DNA from: Sphaerosporella brunnea
Taxonomy: Eukaryota; Ascomycota; Pezizomycetes; Pezizales; Pyronemataceae
Assembly: GCA_008704415.1 (NCBI GenBank)
Contig: VXIS01000014.1
Location: forward strand, 186,001 to 250,000
Direction of reading: 5' to 3'
DNA length: 64,000 bases
Shown in pieces: positions 1 through 9,539 of this stretch. Positions within the stretch are counted from its first letter, which is position 1. Each line of letters begins with the position of its first letter. Under the pieces are notes generated by a model. The model made no database searches. It was not told where the DNA came from and was given only the letters and a program-made list of their open reading frames with translations. The translations under genes and the position numbers were made by a program.

Positions 1-1469
1 AGTGATGGACGAAACCGCTCTAGGATTTGCTGAAGATGTAGCAAGTGAAGAAGCCTCTTTGACAACCGAGCCCGAGGTGGCACATGTTCCCTTTTCAACA
101 TACACCATGCCTGAGAGAATACTCAAAATTAAGCAGGCACTTCCCGATAGCAACGTGAACAAGCTGTGGAGTCACACATATTACACCAATCCAGAGGGCA
201 AGGGTGTCGATGTGCATTACTGCAAAACAATTGAGGATTGTGAGAGAGTAATACCGCTGTTCATGGACGATAAGGTTGTGGGGTTTGATATGGAGTGGGT
301 CTTTCCGGAAAGGAGCGCGACTTCTATAAGGTAGGACTATTTGATTTCCGCTAGGAATAAGCTGATTTCTAGCCTAGGCAAAATGTGGCACTGATACAAA
401 TAGCCAATGAGTCTAACATCGCATTGATTCATGTGGCGCAAATGGGCTTCAATAATTGGGGCAAACCGTTGGATCCTGATATGGCCATAGAGGATGTATT
501 GAACCTCATTTCGCCGACGCTTTGGAAACTCATTGAATCACCGCATATCGCCAAAGTCGGCGTCAATGTTCTTGGAGATCACCGGCGTCTACGTAATTTC
601 CTTGGAGTCAGGCCGCAAGGTGTTTTCGAACTCAGTGACCTTCACAACTTGGTCCATGCCACCGAGAATGGCATTTCCAAGATTCCCAAGAGGCTAGTTT
701 CTCTGGCCAAACAAACTCAGCTCAATCTCGGTCTGCCATTGGATAAGGGTCTTGTGAGAAGCTCCGACTGGTCGAGGCCCATGACTCCGGCCCAGTTAAA
801 ATGTCAGTCGTCCCACCTAAGTCTGTTCCTCCGCTTCGTGAGCTGATGCCTGTTCTAGATGCTGCTTCGGACGCATATGTTGGAATACGAATCTTTGATG
901 CTCTGGAGGTTAGACGACAAGCTCTGGTGCCGCGTCCTCCCCGCCCCGCGCTGCGGGATATCGATGGCCCGGATGACCTATTTGGCGCGGCTGCTGAGGC
1001 CGCCGAGGCTGCCGGAAAAATCACCGCGACCACTTCAACAACAACCACTACTACTATCACAACCACCGGGACGAATGCAACAGCATCTGCTGAAGACAGC
1101 GGTCAGTCCTCGGAGGAGGCAGCTCAAAGCACAGCAACACTCACGGATGAGTTTTCGGCTCAGATCAACATGGCTGGTGAATGGATGACTACTTACACCT
1201 CCAAGTTCACTGATGGGCCGGGCCCTTCCTTGTCGAAACCACAAATTCGTGCATATGCTCTGTGGCATCATGGTGTACTCGACATCGGAGACATCGCGCG
1301 GATCTGGAGGGACCCCCCGCTCAAGGAAAGCACAGTAGCCACTTACGTACTCGAAGCCGTCATGATTGGGAGATTGCCGTGCGATGTGCAGAGGCTGAAG
1401 TCGGCACATGGGCTTATATCAGCACAGCTCAAGGATAGATATAGAGGCTTGCTGGCAAGGTTGGCGTAG
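1..1469 (+). CDS. 3'-5' exonuclease domain protein (WRN/RNase D-like), 5' end at window edge
   Basis: A DEDDy-type 3'-5' exonuclease, expected to remove nucleotides from the 3' ends of DNA or RNA. Exons read as 1-330, 378-802 and 859-1469, with GT-AG introns and consistent phase. Visible motifs are GFDMEW (first Asp and Glu), HIAKVGVNVLGDHRRL (second Asp region) and, only after joining exons 2 and 3, KYAASDAYVG (last Asp and Tyr). The last 80 residues, from about SKPQIRAYALW, resemble the helix-turn-helix tail of RecQ/WRN proteins. A Thr/Ala-rich linker lies between. An in-frame ATG sits at base 5, giving about 453 residues, but the frame is open to the window edge, so the true start may lie outside. 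The exonuclease family call is firm. The substrate is unknown. Confidence 0.85.
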
Positions 1470-1673
1470 AGGGTGCATCATAGGAGTGGTGCGCAGGGCG
1501 CAGGAGTTTTTGCTTTGCCTGATTGTATGAGTAAGTACTAAGTAGTCTGTGTACGAATACGAATGTTGATGAAAACAGCGCGATGAGTGCTTAGTGCCCT
1601 GAAGTTTACTGCATTTTTTTTTTTGTTTAACTCATACTGTATTCGGCCGCGTGCGGCCATGACATACCGGATC
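1470..1673. other. 3' flank of exonuclease gene
   Basis: Downstream flank with a T-run near 1613-1625. It leads into the fold-back repeats. No coding signal seen. Confidence 0.5.
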
Positions 1674-1797
1674 TACTCGTCAATAAGGAAGAGAGATAAG
1701 GTTGCGGAGCAGTGACTTCGCCACGGGTTCGGGTGCGTGAGCCACGGTGGCTCGGTCACTGTGCCACAACCTTATCTCTCTTCCTTATTGACGAGTA
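1674..1797. mobile_element. Fold-back MITE-like element 1 (TA-bounded)
   Basis: Bases 1674-1704 and 1767-1797 are perfect inverted repeats of 31 nt, beginning TACTCGTCAATAAGG. The loop carries a smaller hairpin (GAGCCAC / GTGGCTC) and the motif AGTGACTTCGCC. Both ends are TA, as expected for an insertion with TA target duplication (Tc1/mariner-type). There is no coding capacity. It abuts element 2, sharing the TA at 1796-1797. Family assignment is inference from the TA ends and hairpin form. Confidence 0.7.
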
Positions 1798-1925
1798 CCG
1801 CATAAACTCAGGAGCAAGAGACTGGGCTACGTCACTGGCTAAGTCGCTGCGCCATGTGGCAAAGTCACTAAGCCTACATGGCGCAGTGACTTAGCCCAGT
1901 CTCTTGCTTCTGAGTTTATGCGGTA
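1796..1925. mobile_element. Fold-back MITE-like element 2 (TA-bounded)
   Basis: Arms of 34 nt at 1796-1829 and 1892-1925, starting TACCGCATAAACTCAG, match with one mismatch. A second inner arm pair (about 21 nt, core GGCTAAGTC) also pairs with one mismatch, so nearly the whole element can fold into one hairpin. Internal motif GGCAAAGTCACT. The arms differ from those of element 1, but the internal motif is related. Confidence 0.72.
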
Positions 1926-1971
1926 GGTCCGGCAGGTCCGGCACGGTTCGGTGCGGGCCCCGAGTAACTCA

Positions 1972-2276
1972 CAAATCCGAAATGTATGGCAACGAGTGAG
2001 AAAGGATGAGGATTGGGTTAGGATTTTTATTCTGATTTTGACCGGCAATGCAACGACCAACCAGCCAGTGATTTGTCTATGCCGCGCAGTGCTGTGGCCT
2101 GGTGAGAAACCAGCGGCATATATATGAATGCGAATAGTACAAAATGTCGGCCTCTCCTACTTGCTAGAGAGTGCGCTCGTTGTACTATGCCCTCCTCATG
2201 ATCAGCCAGCTTATTGCAATACATTAAGCATGTCGCCCCTCCTAAACTCGCACTTTCACACATTCACACGATTCTT
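1972..2276 (+). repeat. Dispersed repeat, copy A
   Basis: Shares long stretches with 17887-18060. These include CAAATCCGAAATGTATGGC, CGAGTGAGAAA, GGGTTAGG, then a CTAGAGAG-GCGC segment and a CTCGCACTTTCACA-like end. Copy A holds about 130 extra bases in the middle. It reads as an old non-coding mobile repeat of unknown class. Confidence 0.6.
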
Positions 2277-2889
2277 TAATACGGAACGATATACCACCAG
2301 CAAAAGTATCATCCCATTCTCCGTTTTCACGACTTTTTTTAGTGGTCGTAAACGACTTAGTCGATGCAATTTTTTGCCTTTCGTTGTGAAATTGCTGCCG
2401 GGATGCAATGAGGTTAGGAGTCGGTTATCTATCCCTATAATGGGCAAAGGTGTGGCGATTCCCGGTGGCGTTTTACGGTGGCGTTTTCCCGTGGCTCAAC
2501 CCAAAGTTTCCAACCGTCAGATTTGGAGCGAAGCGACTGCGCGGCTCTATCATTCTGTAGCGGAGCCGTGGAGGAGCTTTAGCGATGACACTGAATGAAA
2601 GCAACTGCGCCGTGTTTCACACACATACGCCCTGACTGCGACGAACATATGACTTTGCATTCAGTGGCGCTGTACTGATGACTGAACACCGTGTGGTCAC
2701 CACACGGATGTTCACTCGTTATAATTTAAGCCCATTACTAACAATACTGAGTTAATGTTTAAAACTGCAGTGGAAAACAAAGTTTGCGCTAAACCCGAGT
2801 GATTACCTATGATTCGTTTTTTTTTTTTTGTTTTTTTTTTTTTTCTAGGTTTTTTCGACGTCCGGTCGGCATTTTCATCGCGGCAAGAG
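2277..2889. other. Intergenic, no gene seen
   Basis: No convincing coding sequence. It contains a T-rich tract at about 2817-2845 next to the hAT relic. Confidence 0.5.
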
Positions 2890-3160
2890 ATCCAACAGGC
2901 GCGCGAGACCCGGGTACTGCAACTCATCTCCGACTTCAAGATCCATTAGCTGCTCCTCGATGTCTAGTAACTCCTCTTCGACTGCGTGGTTTCCTCAAGG
3001 AGATGCGCCCATTAATATGTATGTAGGATAGCTTATCATGATCAGCGCCCTCTGCTGTGAGACGACTATTTCTCTTTTTGTCGTGGATGAGATTCCTAGT
3101 GGAAAACGACTGCTCTGAAGGCACAGCGTTAGAAAGCGTGTGTAGGAGGCTCAGCAAGGT
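2890..3160 (-). pseudogene. hAT transposase C-terminal fragment (relic 1)
   Basis: Read on the minus strand, this gives LLHTLSNAVPSEQSFSTRNL followed by IHDKKRN and DKLSYIHINGRI, the hAT C-terminal dimerisation signature (SER-FS, K-RN-L, A-KL-YI-N-R). A frame change then leads to an acidic tail (EELLDIEEQLMDLE). Small insertions and frame shifts break the frame, and no N-terminal transposase core is visible. A homologous relic lies at 9151-9408 in opposite orientation. Family call is based on the motif pattern. It is certainly not functional as read. Confidence 0.72.
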
Positions 3161-4861
3161 CTGGTCCGGAATATGTGGGCTTTACATATATTCATCGTTG
3201 TTCACTATGAAGTACGCGGAGGCGGCATCACTCTCAGGCCATTTCGGTCCTCTATTTCACTTTTCTTCAGGTGGCGTGGCCGCCTCAATTTAGCTTTCTA
3301 TATACCTGCCATGTTCAGCCCCGGCTGTATGCCAGTGCACCTCAGGAGATTTAGGTGAATACAAACAAACGAACACGTTCTACCGGCAGGTATTTTTTGG
3401 GGTGCACTGTATGCTTCAGGGCCGTACTGAGCCACGGCGAGGTTTTCTAGTTGGTATGTTTGAGACCGCTCAGCTCGGTGCGAGTGATTATGAATGAGTG
3501 ACTTCGGGCATGAACTGGTGATGGAGGACTGGGTACTATGTACTCGGTACTGGGATAAAGTACGACAATGCAGGGACCACATGTAGAGGCAGCTGCGGTC
3601 GATTGAAAACTTTAAGCCACGAAACAGGCCACCTCAAAACAAGAGAAAGGGCTGCTTTAAGTGGAAAAGATGCGCCCAAGTGAAAACAAAGGCAAGTTGC
3701 GGTTCTCTCTTTGGTCACTGGGCGCTGTGTCTTAGGACTCGATTTGATGAAGCCCCCTTCCCAGCCTGAGTGCAAATACTTTGTTCGCGTTATGCCTCCA
3801 AATGCGTGTCGACTGCATTGTCTTGGTGTGTACTCTAGTAGTAGCGCGCAATTACGCAAGCCAATTGGGGAAATTGCAGCAGGACCCTGCTTACTACCTA
3901 GAGTTCTTGAGGAAAGAAAGAAGCCTTCGCAATTTGCAAGATTAAGTTTAAGTTTAAGGTTAAAAGAATTGGGGGGCCAGTGCTCAGGGGGCATGCTTGG
4001 TACTCTATGTGCTGACCAGAGAGCGGAGGATACAAAGTGTGCGTTTAGAAATTTGCTGTTGAGTTGTATTTCAATCCACAGAAAAGTTTCCATCGCTGCG
4101 CTGGATGGTTGCTCCATGCAGCGATGACTTGTCGGAAGGGATGAGGCGGCCGGAGGTGGTGGATTAGGGTTCTTGGTCTTCAATCGTTAACGAACTCTAG
4201 AGAACAAAACACCACGTATCAGTCAGCATCAGCGAGATCGTGTGCTCGAGAGAGTGAGAGAGAGAGAGAGAGAGGAGAGAGAGAAGAGCCGAGTTAATCG
4301 ATGGCAGGGCGGGCTGCCATTCCCTTCCGGTGTAGCAGCAGCAGCACAACCAGCTTGAGGACAGTTTGCATCTTCTCCGAGCTAGACGACGACAACACCG
4401 ACAGACCGGGGGTTCATCGCTCCCCCGTCAACAAATTCGTACACAAGTAGCCGACGGACAGCCCACTACCACCTCGATGTGCAGCCCGACCAATCACGGC
4501 GTCCACGCCGCTCCGCTCGACGCTTGGACGGCCGCACTCCGGGGTGCACCTCGCACGCACTGCTTTGCTTTGCTGCGTTGCTTGCTTTTCTTTCTGTGAC
4601 CTGTCCTTCTGCTCTGTTGCCGTGTGTATGCATGCATTCAATTGAATTGGCGTTGCTGCTCTCGAGTCCCATAGCTCTGTGTCATCCCTGCATGCCCCCC
4701 CGAGGGAAAGGTGGATGTGCAAGGGCAAGGGAAGGGGAACCCGTCTCACTCGTTATCCCGCAGCTTTCTTCAAATACCCCCCTGGGGTCCACTTCTTGCT
4801 CCAACCTTTCTCCCTCCCCATCCCCCCCCCTCCCCCATCCTCCATCGAAACACCTCCAATT
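3161..4861. other. Intergenic region and leader of the C9-methyltransferase gene
   Basis: Nothing coding that I can support. It holds a purine GA repeat at about 4249-4287 and a strongly pyrimidine-rich leader with C-runs (about 4800-4845) just before the ATG at 4862. The long open frame starting upstream of 4862 is not needed. Confidence 0.5.
4249..4287. repeat. GA-rich microsatellite
   Basis: About 40 bases of almost pure GA/GAGA repeat, about 580 bases upstream of the C9-methyltransferase start. Possibly a promoter purine tract. Confidence 0.8.
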
Positions 4862-6628
4862 ATGCCAGAGAAGGGCGTCTCGGAGGTCGAGGAGACCTTC
4901 GAGTTTATCCAGACTCCGCCGGCGCAGGTGCCGGCTCCCTCCAGCACCGAATGCGGTGTCAGAACGACGGCGGTATGTAAAAAGAACAAAAAAAAAAAAA
5001 AAACCCCTATTCATGCCTCAATTGCACACGGAAACTGACGAAATGCTCCAGTATCCTACCATTGCCAATGCCCCCCTTCCCGCTGACGGTCCTGGCAACG
5101 AGACCTTCAGCAATGTGATCCTTGTCGGAACCCTCCTCATTGTGCCCTTCTACTTCACCCGCAAGGTCGGCGGCGGTCTGAAGACGTTCATCTTCTTCGC
5201 CCTGATTACCACTCTACCGATTCTGATGGGATACTGGACCGTGATGTCGCGCTTCTCTCCCCGCAAGAATGAGAAAGTAAAGCTGCCCGGAAAGCCCATT
5301 GAGCACTACCTGGACTTTCACAAGCCCGAAGACAAGGAGAAGTACAAGGGAAAGGCAAAGATCCCCCTCGAGACCTTCCAAGAGATGTACTTCGCCGGCG
5401 ATGTTTCGTTCAAGGGTGACTGCTTGGAGGTTATGGAGTACCGACACGACTGGGCCAGCTTCGAGTTCACTTGGAGTCTGTTTAAGTATTTCCTGACTGG
5501 CATGATTCCTGAGGTCATCATGCACACTCGTGGCCAAGGTAGATTCCCCTCTCTCCCGGAAGTGTCATCGCTTTTCTGACGGTCCCCGAAGATGAGGAGC
5601 AGGTTCGCGACCACTACGACCGTGGCGACGACTTCTACGGTTGGTTCCTGGGCCCTCGCATGATCTACACTTCCGGCATCATTTCCGACATCAACAAGGA
5701 GGAGTCCCTCGAGGAGCTCCAGGACAACAAGCTCAAGGTCGTTTGCTCCAAGATCGACCTGAAGTCTGGTGAGCGGATGCTCGATCTCGGATGCGGTTGG
5801 GGAACGCTCGCTCGCTTTGCCTCCAAGAACTTTGGCGCTCACGTCACCGGTATCACTCTCGGACGCAACCAGACTGCCTGGGGTAACAGCGGCCTGCGCC
5901 GCGACGGTATCCCCGAGTCTCAATCGAAGATTCTGTGCATGGACTACCGCGACACCCCCGTTCCCACCGGAAAGTACAACAAGATTACCTGTCTTGAGAT
6001 GGCCGAGCACGTCGGTGTCAGGCACTTCAGCACCTTCCTCAAGCAGGTCTACAACATGCTTGAGGACGACGGTACCTTCTTCCTGCAGATCGCTGGTCTG
6101 AGAAAGAGCTGGCAGTACGAGGTAGAGTCTTTAGTATCTGAGAGCGTTTCGCGACCATGCTGACCCGGGTGATAGGATCTCATCTGGGGTCTCTTCATGA
6201 ACAAGTATATTTTCCCTGGCGCTGATGCTTCTACCCCTCTCGGATGGTTCATCGACTCTCTTGAAGGCGCCGGCTTCGAGGTCAAGCACGTCGATACTAT
6301 TGGAGGTATGTTTGCACGATCTTTCATCGCGCTCATTTTCAACGCTAACTTTTCCCCTGCAGTTCACTACAGTGCTACTCTCTGGCGGTGGTACAGGAAC
6401 TGGATGGGCAACGAGGAGAAGGTCAAGTCCAAGTACGGTAACAGGTGGTTCCGCATCTGGGAGTACTTCCTTGCATACTCGACCATCACCTCTCGCCAAG
6501 GTGGTGCTACCTGCTACCAGATTGTCCTGCACAAGAACTTGAACTCTTTCCACCGAGTCGAGGGTATCCCCACCCAGTTCAACATTACTGGTGCGCGGGA
6601 GGCCCCCAAGCCGGAGATTCAGGCCTAG
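4862..6628 (+). CDS. Sphingolipid C9-methyltransferase
   Basis: Methylates C9 of the 4,8-diene sphingoid base of fungal glucosylceramide, using S-adenosylmethionine, at internal membranes. Exons 4862-4972, 5052-5538, 5592-6121, 6176-6305 and 6363-6628 join in phase to 507 residues, close to the usual family length. Two membrane segments lie at about residues 58-73 and 80-102, before a cyclopropane-fatty-acid-synthase-like domain with the SAM motif MLDLGCGWG (262-270). A later segment reads CLEMAEHVGVRHF. The C-terminal part (LWRWYRNWMGNEEKV, RQGGATCYQIVLHKN) is typical of the fungal enzyme. I chose ATG 4862 because exon 1 (MPEKGVSEVEETFEFIQTPP) precedes a good GT-AG intron, whereas the longer open frame upstream is low-complexity leader. 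The nearest relatives are bacterial cyclopropane synthases, but the membrane anchors and fungal context favour this call. Confidence 0.93.
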
Positions 6629-7084
6629 GTGCGTCTTTCATGACTGTTCACGAAGGGGAGCGGGACAGGAGCGTTCTGGTCTCTCGGAGGTGTTCAGACT
6701 GAAGTTAAGCACGCTGTAGAGGCCGTGTAGACTTATGGGATATTCCTTCTCTAGGAGCTTTGTGTCATAATTTATTTGCATATAGATCTGGAAGGAAAAG
6801 TTACTTGATGGCTCACATTTTTGTCTCTATCCCGGGATGCGGAATTGACGGAGTTTCTGTGAATTCAATGTCCGTGATTCCAACCTTTTTTCACGCGATG
6901 CCACGCAAGCAATTTAAAATAGAAGCGTGAATCCGTCCGTGCACCGGGGACCGAAGACGTGGAGCGGCTGGCGATCTGATCCCTGTGTATCAGGGGTACG
7001 CGAAGCCAGCCATCACCCGGACTGGAGCTCAGCTTCACGACCTCTTCATACTCTACTTGCCTCAGCCACCGCGAAAACTCCAAC
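6629..7084. other. Intergenic between C9-methyltransferase and PPT1
   Basis: Short tandem-gene spacer with no coding signal. A GAAGTTAAGCA stretch near 6702 recalls 5S rRNA but has no flanking support. Confidence 0.5.
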
Positions 7085-8089
7085 ATGCGTTTCGTGACCA
7101 CATTCCCACTGCTTCTCTCTCTGCTTTTGCTTACCCATGGCGCCCCGAGCTCGGAGAAGCCACTCCCCTTGGTGATCTGGCACGGCTTGGGTATTTATTT
7201 ACCTTGTGGGAGCACAATAGTAGTTAACAAACACCGTTTAGGCGATACCTACGACTCCGAAGGCATCCAATCGGTCGGCGACCTCTTCAACGTGCTCTAC
7301 CCCTCCACTTTCGTCTACCCTATCCGCCTCGCCTCCTCCAGCTCCTCCGACCGCAGCGCCACCTTCCTCGGCGACGTCAATGCGCAGCTCGAAGCCGTGT
7401 GCGCCGACCTCGCCGAACTCCCGGAGCTGGCGGAGGGGTTCAACGCAGTGGGGTTCTCGCAGGGCGGGCAGTTCCTGCGTGGATATGTCGAGCGCTGTAA
7501 CAACCCGCCGCTGAAGACGCTGGTCACGTTCGGCAGCCAGCACAATGGCATTGCCGAGTTCATTGCACGGTGTGAACCGGGGGATTGGGTTTGTGCGGGC
7601 GCGAGAAGCTTGCTGAAGGGGAGTAAGTGGAGTGCTTTAGTCCAGAGCCGTGTTGTACCCGCGCAGTACTTCAGGGACCCGGAGCAGATCGACGAGTATT
7701 TGGAACACTCGAATTGGCTCGCGGATGTCAACAATGAGCGTGAAGAGAAGAACAAGACCTATAAAAGCAATTTGGAAACACTGGAGAGGTTCGTGATGTT
7801 CATGTTTGCGGACGATGAAACGGTGGTTCCTATGGAGACCTCGTGGTGGGCGGAGGTAAATAGGACCAGCGGCGTGGTCACGCCGTTGCGGGAGAGCAGG
7901 ATTTATACCGAGGATTGGTTGGGGCTTAGGAAGCTGGATTTGCAGGGGAGGCTGGAGTTTGAGACGGTACCGGGAAAGCATATGAGGTTTGAGGAGGGCG
8001 TGTTGAAGAGGGTTTTTGAGATTTATTTTGGGCCGAAAGGGAAGAAGGGGGAGTGGCATTGGAGAGGGAAACAGTCGGAGGAACTCTGA
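7085..8089 (+). CDS. Palmitoyl-protein thioesterase 1
   Basis: Removes palmitate from cysteine residues of proteins in the lysosome or vacuole. It starts with a signal peptide (MRFVTTFPLLLSLLLL). The uninterrupted open frame hides a 51-nt intron at 7191-7241 (a multiple of 3, GT-AG, with GTTAAC near the end). Removing it restores WHGLGDTYDSEGIQSVGDLF. The protein is then 317 residues, close to animal PPT1. The nucleophile Ser is in GFSQGGQF (about residue 108), the acid is in ADDETVVP (about 227), and the His is in VPGKHMRFEEG near the C-terminus. The conserved TFGSQHNGIAEF segment is intact. Assignment to the PPT1 rather than PPT2 branch rests on overall pattern. Confidence 0.93.
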   Translation: MRFVTTFPLLLSLLLLTHGAPSSEKPLPLVIWHGLGIYLPCGSTIVVNKHRLGDTYDSEGIQSVGDLFNVLYPSTFVYPIRLASSSSSDRSATFLGDVNAQLEAVCADLAELPELAEGFNAVGFSQGGQFLRGYVERCNNPPLKTLVTFGSQHNGIAEFIARCEPGDWVCAGARSLLKGSKWSALVQSRVVPAQYFRDPEQIDEYLEHSNWLADVNNEREEKNKTYKSNLETLERFVMFMFADDETVVPMETSWWAEVNRTSGVVTPLRESRIYTEDWLGLRKLDLQGRLEFETVPGKHMRFEEGVLKRVFEIYFGPKGKKGEWHWRGKQSEEL

Positions 8090-9150
8090 GAGGTGCTTTC
8101 TGGGTTTGGGATTCTCTTTTCTTTGATATCGATATCTTGTGGTCAATTGAGTTCTACTAGGTGGAAGCTAAAACAGTTTTATCTAGGTGTTTTTAGCTCT
8201 GATGCAAGTTTCTAGCTGCTCTGATCAGTATGCAAAGTGTGGTGCGGCGACAGTGTGAAGCCCAAAACATGGCTCCGCCAGGAACACCACCCCATCACCT
8301 TGATGTTAGGGTCGCTACATGGCTGGAACTGTCGAATGTACCCTATAAAATAATACTATAGAAGAAAAAAGCGTTCTTTAAATTCACAAGTCCACTAAAC
8401 ACCAAGTTTATTTTCCATGCCAAATGGCACGGAAAGCGGTTACGATCCAGGGGATATAGAACAGTACACTTTTTGGGTAACTGCGTTATTACCGGAATAA
8501 TACGGCACATCACTACTGTTGCTGCCAGCTCTCCCATCGATATTGGAACCTGTATATCCGGTCGGTCCAAATTCCCGCACTCAGGACGGCTCCGGATATA
8601 GTTTTTTCCGATTGTCACAGCCTTCTAAGCAAATGTCACGCTGCCATCGATATTTTGCGCAACGCGGATCGACAGGTGCCAGAGTCGTTTACTATGTAGC
8701 AACAATAACGATGTAAATACTCTGGCCACCGTTGGCTATGGCGAGTGCTGCATTGTGATTCATTCGGGCTTGACGGTGATGGGTGGTGGTGCTTAAAGGG
8801 AATATTCCCCGCCTGTATATAGTACTCTACTCCAGCTCTAGGGTCCCAAAGGCACCGTTTCTGTCGTGGCCTGGTCTATTGGTGGTTCGGATAACTGGAT
8901 TGTCGCCGTCGGTCACTGACGGTCATTCGAGGGGTAGGGCGTACGTGCCGGGTACGAAACTTAAGGTATGGTAAAGCTACGCTCTAGATTACAGCACTTG
9001 AAAGAGGTATAAAACTTTATTTGATGCCTGAGTGCGATAGAGTTTTTGAGCAACTTCGAAATCCGCGACGCACCGCAAGGCGCAAAGGTAAACTCCACTG
9101 ACCTACACCGGCAACTTGTGGAGTATTAACTTGAGTCAGTGCGAAACCAT
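8090..9150. other. Intergenic, decayed sequence
   Basis: No gene seen. The sequence lies directly before hAT relic 2 and may include older parts of the same element. Confidence 0.45.
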
Positions 9151-9408
9151 GCACTCAAGCTCCTTCACACACTCTTTCTAATTCTGTGCCCTCTGAGCGG
9201 TCCTTTTCTACCAGGAACCTTGCGCATGACAAAAAGAGGAATCGTCTTACAGCAGAACGAGCCGATAAGCTGTCCTACATCCATGTAAACATGCGTATCC
9301 TCGAGCGCTCCTTTCCGGGAACCACGAAATTGGCATCAGGTTGAAGAACACCAGTTACAGGAAATCGAGGAGGAGGAGCTGATGGAACTTGAAGACGAGT
9401 TTGTGTAA
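9151..9408 (+). pseudogene. hAT transposase C-terminal fragment (relic 2)
   Basis: The plus strand reads LLHTLSNSVPSERSFSTRNL, then AHDKKRNRLTAERADKLSYI and HVNMRIL, a textbook hAT dimerisation signature. After a stop and a frame change, an acidic tail EEHQLQEIEEEELMELEDEF ends in a stop at 9406-9408. It is homologous to relic 1 (2890-3160) but better preserved. No DDE core is detectable upstream, so this is a truncated or degraded element. Confidence 0.78.
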
Positions 9409-9515
9409 AGGCCTGGAAAAACGCGCGCGACTGGGAAAAAGACCTGCCGGCGGGGCGCGTCGACATGCTCAGGCTCGTATGTTTTCAGAGCGTCAGTTAC
9501 AGCGGTATATAATCT

Positions 9516-9539
9516 TTATCGACCCCTAGGGGTCGATAA
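9516..9539. repeat. 24-bp perfect palindrome
   Basis: TTATCGACCCCT followed directly by its exact reverse complement, with no spacer. It lies about 110 bases after the end of hAT relic 2. It may be an element end or a protein-binding site. Confidence 0.8.

Noticed and set aside
4479..4861. N-terminal extension of the C9-methyltransferase frame
   Set aside because: Arg/Pro/Ser-rich translation of the pyrimidine-rich leader. Exon 4862-4972 with a good intron gives a better start.
6650..6740. Possible 5S rRNA (GAAGTTAAGCA)
   Set aside because: Only about a dozen bases match and no paired arms or internal promoter boxes are visible.
7191..7241. 17 extra residues in PPT1
   Set aside because: The in-frame 51-nt stretch has GT and AG ends and a GTTAAC branch site. 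Removal restores WHGLGDTYD.
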